From positions 2,418,001 through 2,482,000 of the forward strand of contig NZ_CP110806.1 in assembly GCF_026184235.1 (NCBI RefSeq): 64,000 nt of DNA. The letters run 5' to 3'. Of the stretch, positions 62,910 to 64,000 are shown one piece after another (positions within the stretch are counted from its first letter, which is position 1; every line of letters begins with the position of its first letter). Below the pieces are notes generated by a model, which saw only the letters and a program-made list of their open reading frames with translations, was not told where the DNA came from and made no database searches. Position numbers and translations under genes: made by a program. Source of the DNA: Cellulomonas sp. S1-8 (GTDB lineage Bacteria > Actinomycetota > Actinomycetes > Actinomycetales > Cellulomonadaceae).

Positions 62910-64000
62910 GTGGGAACCACCGTCACCGATCCGCTCGTGGGCCGTCTGGTCGACGGTCGGTACGAGGTCGTCTCCCGCATCGCGCGCGGCGGCATGGCGA
63001 CGGTCTACCTCGCGATCGACCGGCGCCTCGACCGTGAGGTCGCGCTCAAGGTCATGCACCCGCACCTGGCCGAGGGGGCGTCCGGCGGCGCGTTCGTCGC
63101 GCGGTTCCGCCGCGAGGCCCGCAGCGCCGCACGGTTGACGCACCCGGGGCTGGTGTCGGTGTTCGACCAGGGCGTCGACGGCGAGACCAGCTACCTGACG
63201 ATGGAGTACGTCGACGGGTCGAACCTGCGGCGGCAGATCGCCGAGCAGGGCGCCCTGCGGGTCGGCGAGGCGCTGCGCGTCACCGAGTGCGTCCTCGACG
63301 CGCTCGCCGCCGCCCACCGCACGGGCCTGGTGCACCGCGACGTCAAGCCCGAGAACGTCCTCATCGCGTCCGACGACCGGGTGCGCGTCGCGGACTTCGG
63401 CCTGGCCCGCGCGGTCACCGAGGTCACGGCGACGACGACGGGCACGGTCCTGGGCACCGTCGCCTACCTGGCACCCGAGCTGGTCCAGCACGGCGCGAGC
63501 GACGCCCGCACCGACGTGTACGCCACGGGCGTGATGCTCTTCGAGATGCTGACGGGTCGGCAGCCGTTCACCGGCGAGACCCCCATCCAGGTCGCGTTCC
63601 AGCACGTGAACTCCGAGGTGCCGGCGCCCTCCACCCGCGTCGACTGGCTGCCGTCGGAGGTGGACGAGCTGGTCGGTGCGCTCGCCGCGCACGACCCCGA
63701 CGACCGTCCCGTCGACGCCGCGGCCGCCCTGCAGCTCGTGCGCCGCAGCCGCGCCGCGCTCGACGGGGTCACCCTCGACCGCCGCGCGGACGTCGCCGCG
63801 ACGGTCGTGCTGCCCGCCGCGACGGATCCCGGCGAGGGCGACCCGTCCGAGACGGACGACGGGTTCGACGCGGACGACAACTTCACGACCCGTGTCCCGG
63901 TCGGGGACCACGCGCGCGGCGGCACGGTCGCGCTGCCCATCGGCCTGGGCGTCGTCGCGGTCCCCGAGACCGCGGACGTCGCACCCGTGCGACGCCGGTG
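62910..64000 (+). CDS. Ser/Thr protein kinase, PknL-like, 5' part
   Basis: The frame starts at GTG 62910 and is open to the right edge (363 codons seen). A full Hanks kinase domain occupies residues 10-280: glycine loop RIARGGMATVYLA, Lys in EVALKVMHPHL, catalytic loop HRDVKPENVL, DFG in VADFGLARA and GTVAYLAPE. A Thr/acidic juxtamembrane region follows (DGFDADDNFTTRVPVG). The membrane helix and any PASTA domains would lie beyond the window. Its neighbour Rv2175c is a PknL substrate in M. tuberculosis, supporting the PknL label. Confidence 0.92.
   Translation, partial: MGTTVTDPLVGRLVDGRYEVVSRIARGGMATVYLAIDRRLDREVALKVMHPHLAEGASGGAFVARFRREARSAARLTHPGLVSVFDQGVDGETSYLTMEYVDGSNLRRQIAEQGALRVGEALRVTECVLDALAAAHRTGLVHRDVKPENVLIASDDRVRVADFGLARAVTEVTATTTGTVLGTVAYLAPELVQHGASDARTDVYATGVMLFEMLTGRQPFTGETPIQVAFQHVNSEVPAPSTRVDWLPSEVDELVGALAAHDPDDRPVDAAAALQLVRRSRAALDGVTLDRRADVAATVVLPAATDPGEGDPSETDDGFDADDNFTTRVPVGDHARGGTVALPIGLGVVAVPETADVAPVRRR

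Overview
The window is about 64 kb of very high-GC bacterial chromosome. It suggests an actinomycete close to Cellulomonas (Cellulomonadaceae, Micrococcales). Evidence for this: a secreted esterase with a Pro-Thr linker and a family-2 cellulose-binding domain, a GH10 xylanase, the order rpoD / small zinc-ribbon gene / parE, an actinobacterial imuA-imuB-dnaE2 cassette, a Rv2175c-like gene beside a PknL-like kinase, and many start codons lying 6-8 nt after a TANNNT box (leaderless transcripts). No rRNA, CRISPR array, insertion sequence or prophage was seen. No stretch above 300 nt lacks a gene.

Layout. 0-5.6 kb: 5' part of an M3 peptidase, alanine dehydrogenase with a divergent Lrp-type regulator, a fructosamine-kinase-like gene, two alpha/beta hydrolases and a frameshifted metallophosphoesterase. 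5.7-8.8 kb: a clpP pair whose second member lacks the catalytic serine, a ClgR/PopR-like regulator, and dinB with a LexA box. 8.8-12.7 kb: CBM2 esterase, PaaX-type regulator, AI-2E-type membrane protein, tRNA-Leu(GAG). 13-14.9 kb: two tandem secreted proteins of unknown function, each with two copies of one module, both preceded by the same non-coding block. 15-21.8 kb: Wadjet-type jetA-jetB-jetC in which a Fic-domain gene stands where jetD normally is. 21.8-22.7 kb: a small gene and a shortened tandem copy. 22.9-26.1 kb: VTC-domain / DUF4956 / CotH operon. 26.3-33.0 kb: DUF4303 gene and the dnaE2-imuB-imuA mutasome operon with a perfect LexA box. 33.2-36.4 kb: ArsR-SulP pair, YbhB-like and YbaK-like genes. 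36.5-39.2 kb: a PrsW-like membrane protease fused to a putative nuclease toxin, followed by a probable immunity gene. 39.3-45.2 kb: AlkZ-like gene, acyltransferase 3, SPOUT methylase, MFS carrier, GH10 xylanase. 45.3-53.0 kb: heterodimeric ABC exporter, SPFH/NfeD pair, ABC ATPase, double GNAT. 53.1-59.3 kb: parE, DUF7455-like gene, principal sigma factor, universal stress protein, DUF4192. 59.4-64 kb: lipoprotein, polyprenyl synthase, Rv2175c-like regulator, LysM/lytic transglycosylase, and the 5' part of a Ser/Thr kinase.

The most novel-looking elements are the PrsW-toxin/immunity pair, the tandem secreted module proteins with their shared leader, the JetD-less Wadjet locus with Fic, and the ClpP pair with a Ser-to-Ala subunit. 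The SOS response (LexA boxes at dinB and imuA) and a possible MtrA site at the transglycosylase are the clearest regulatory links.
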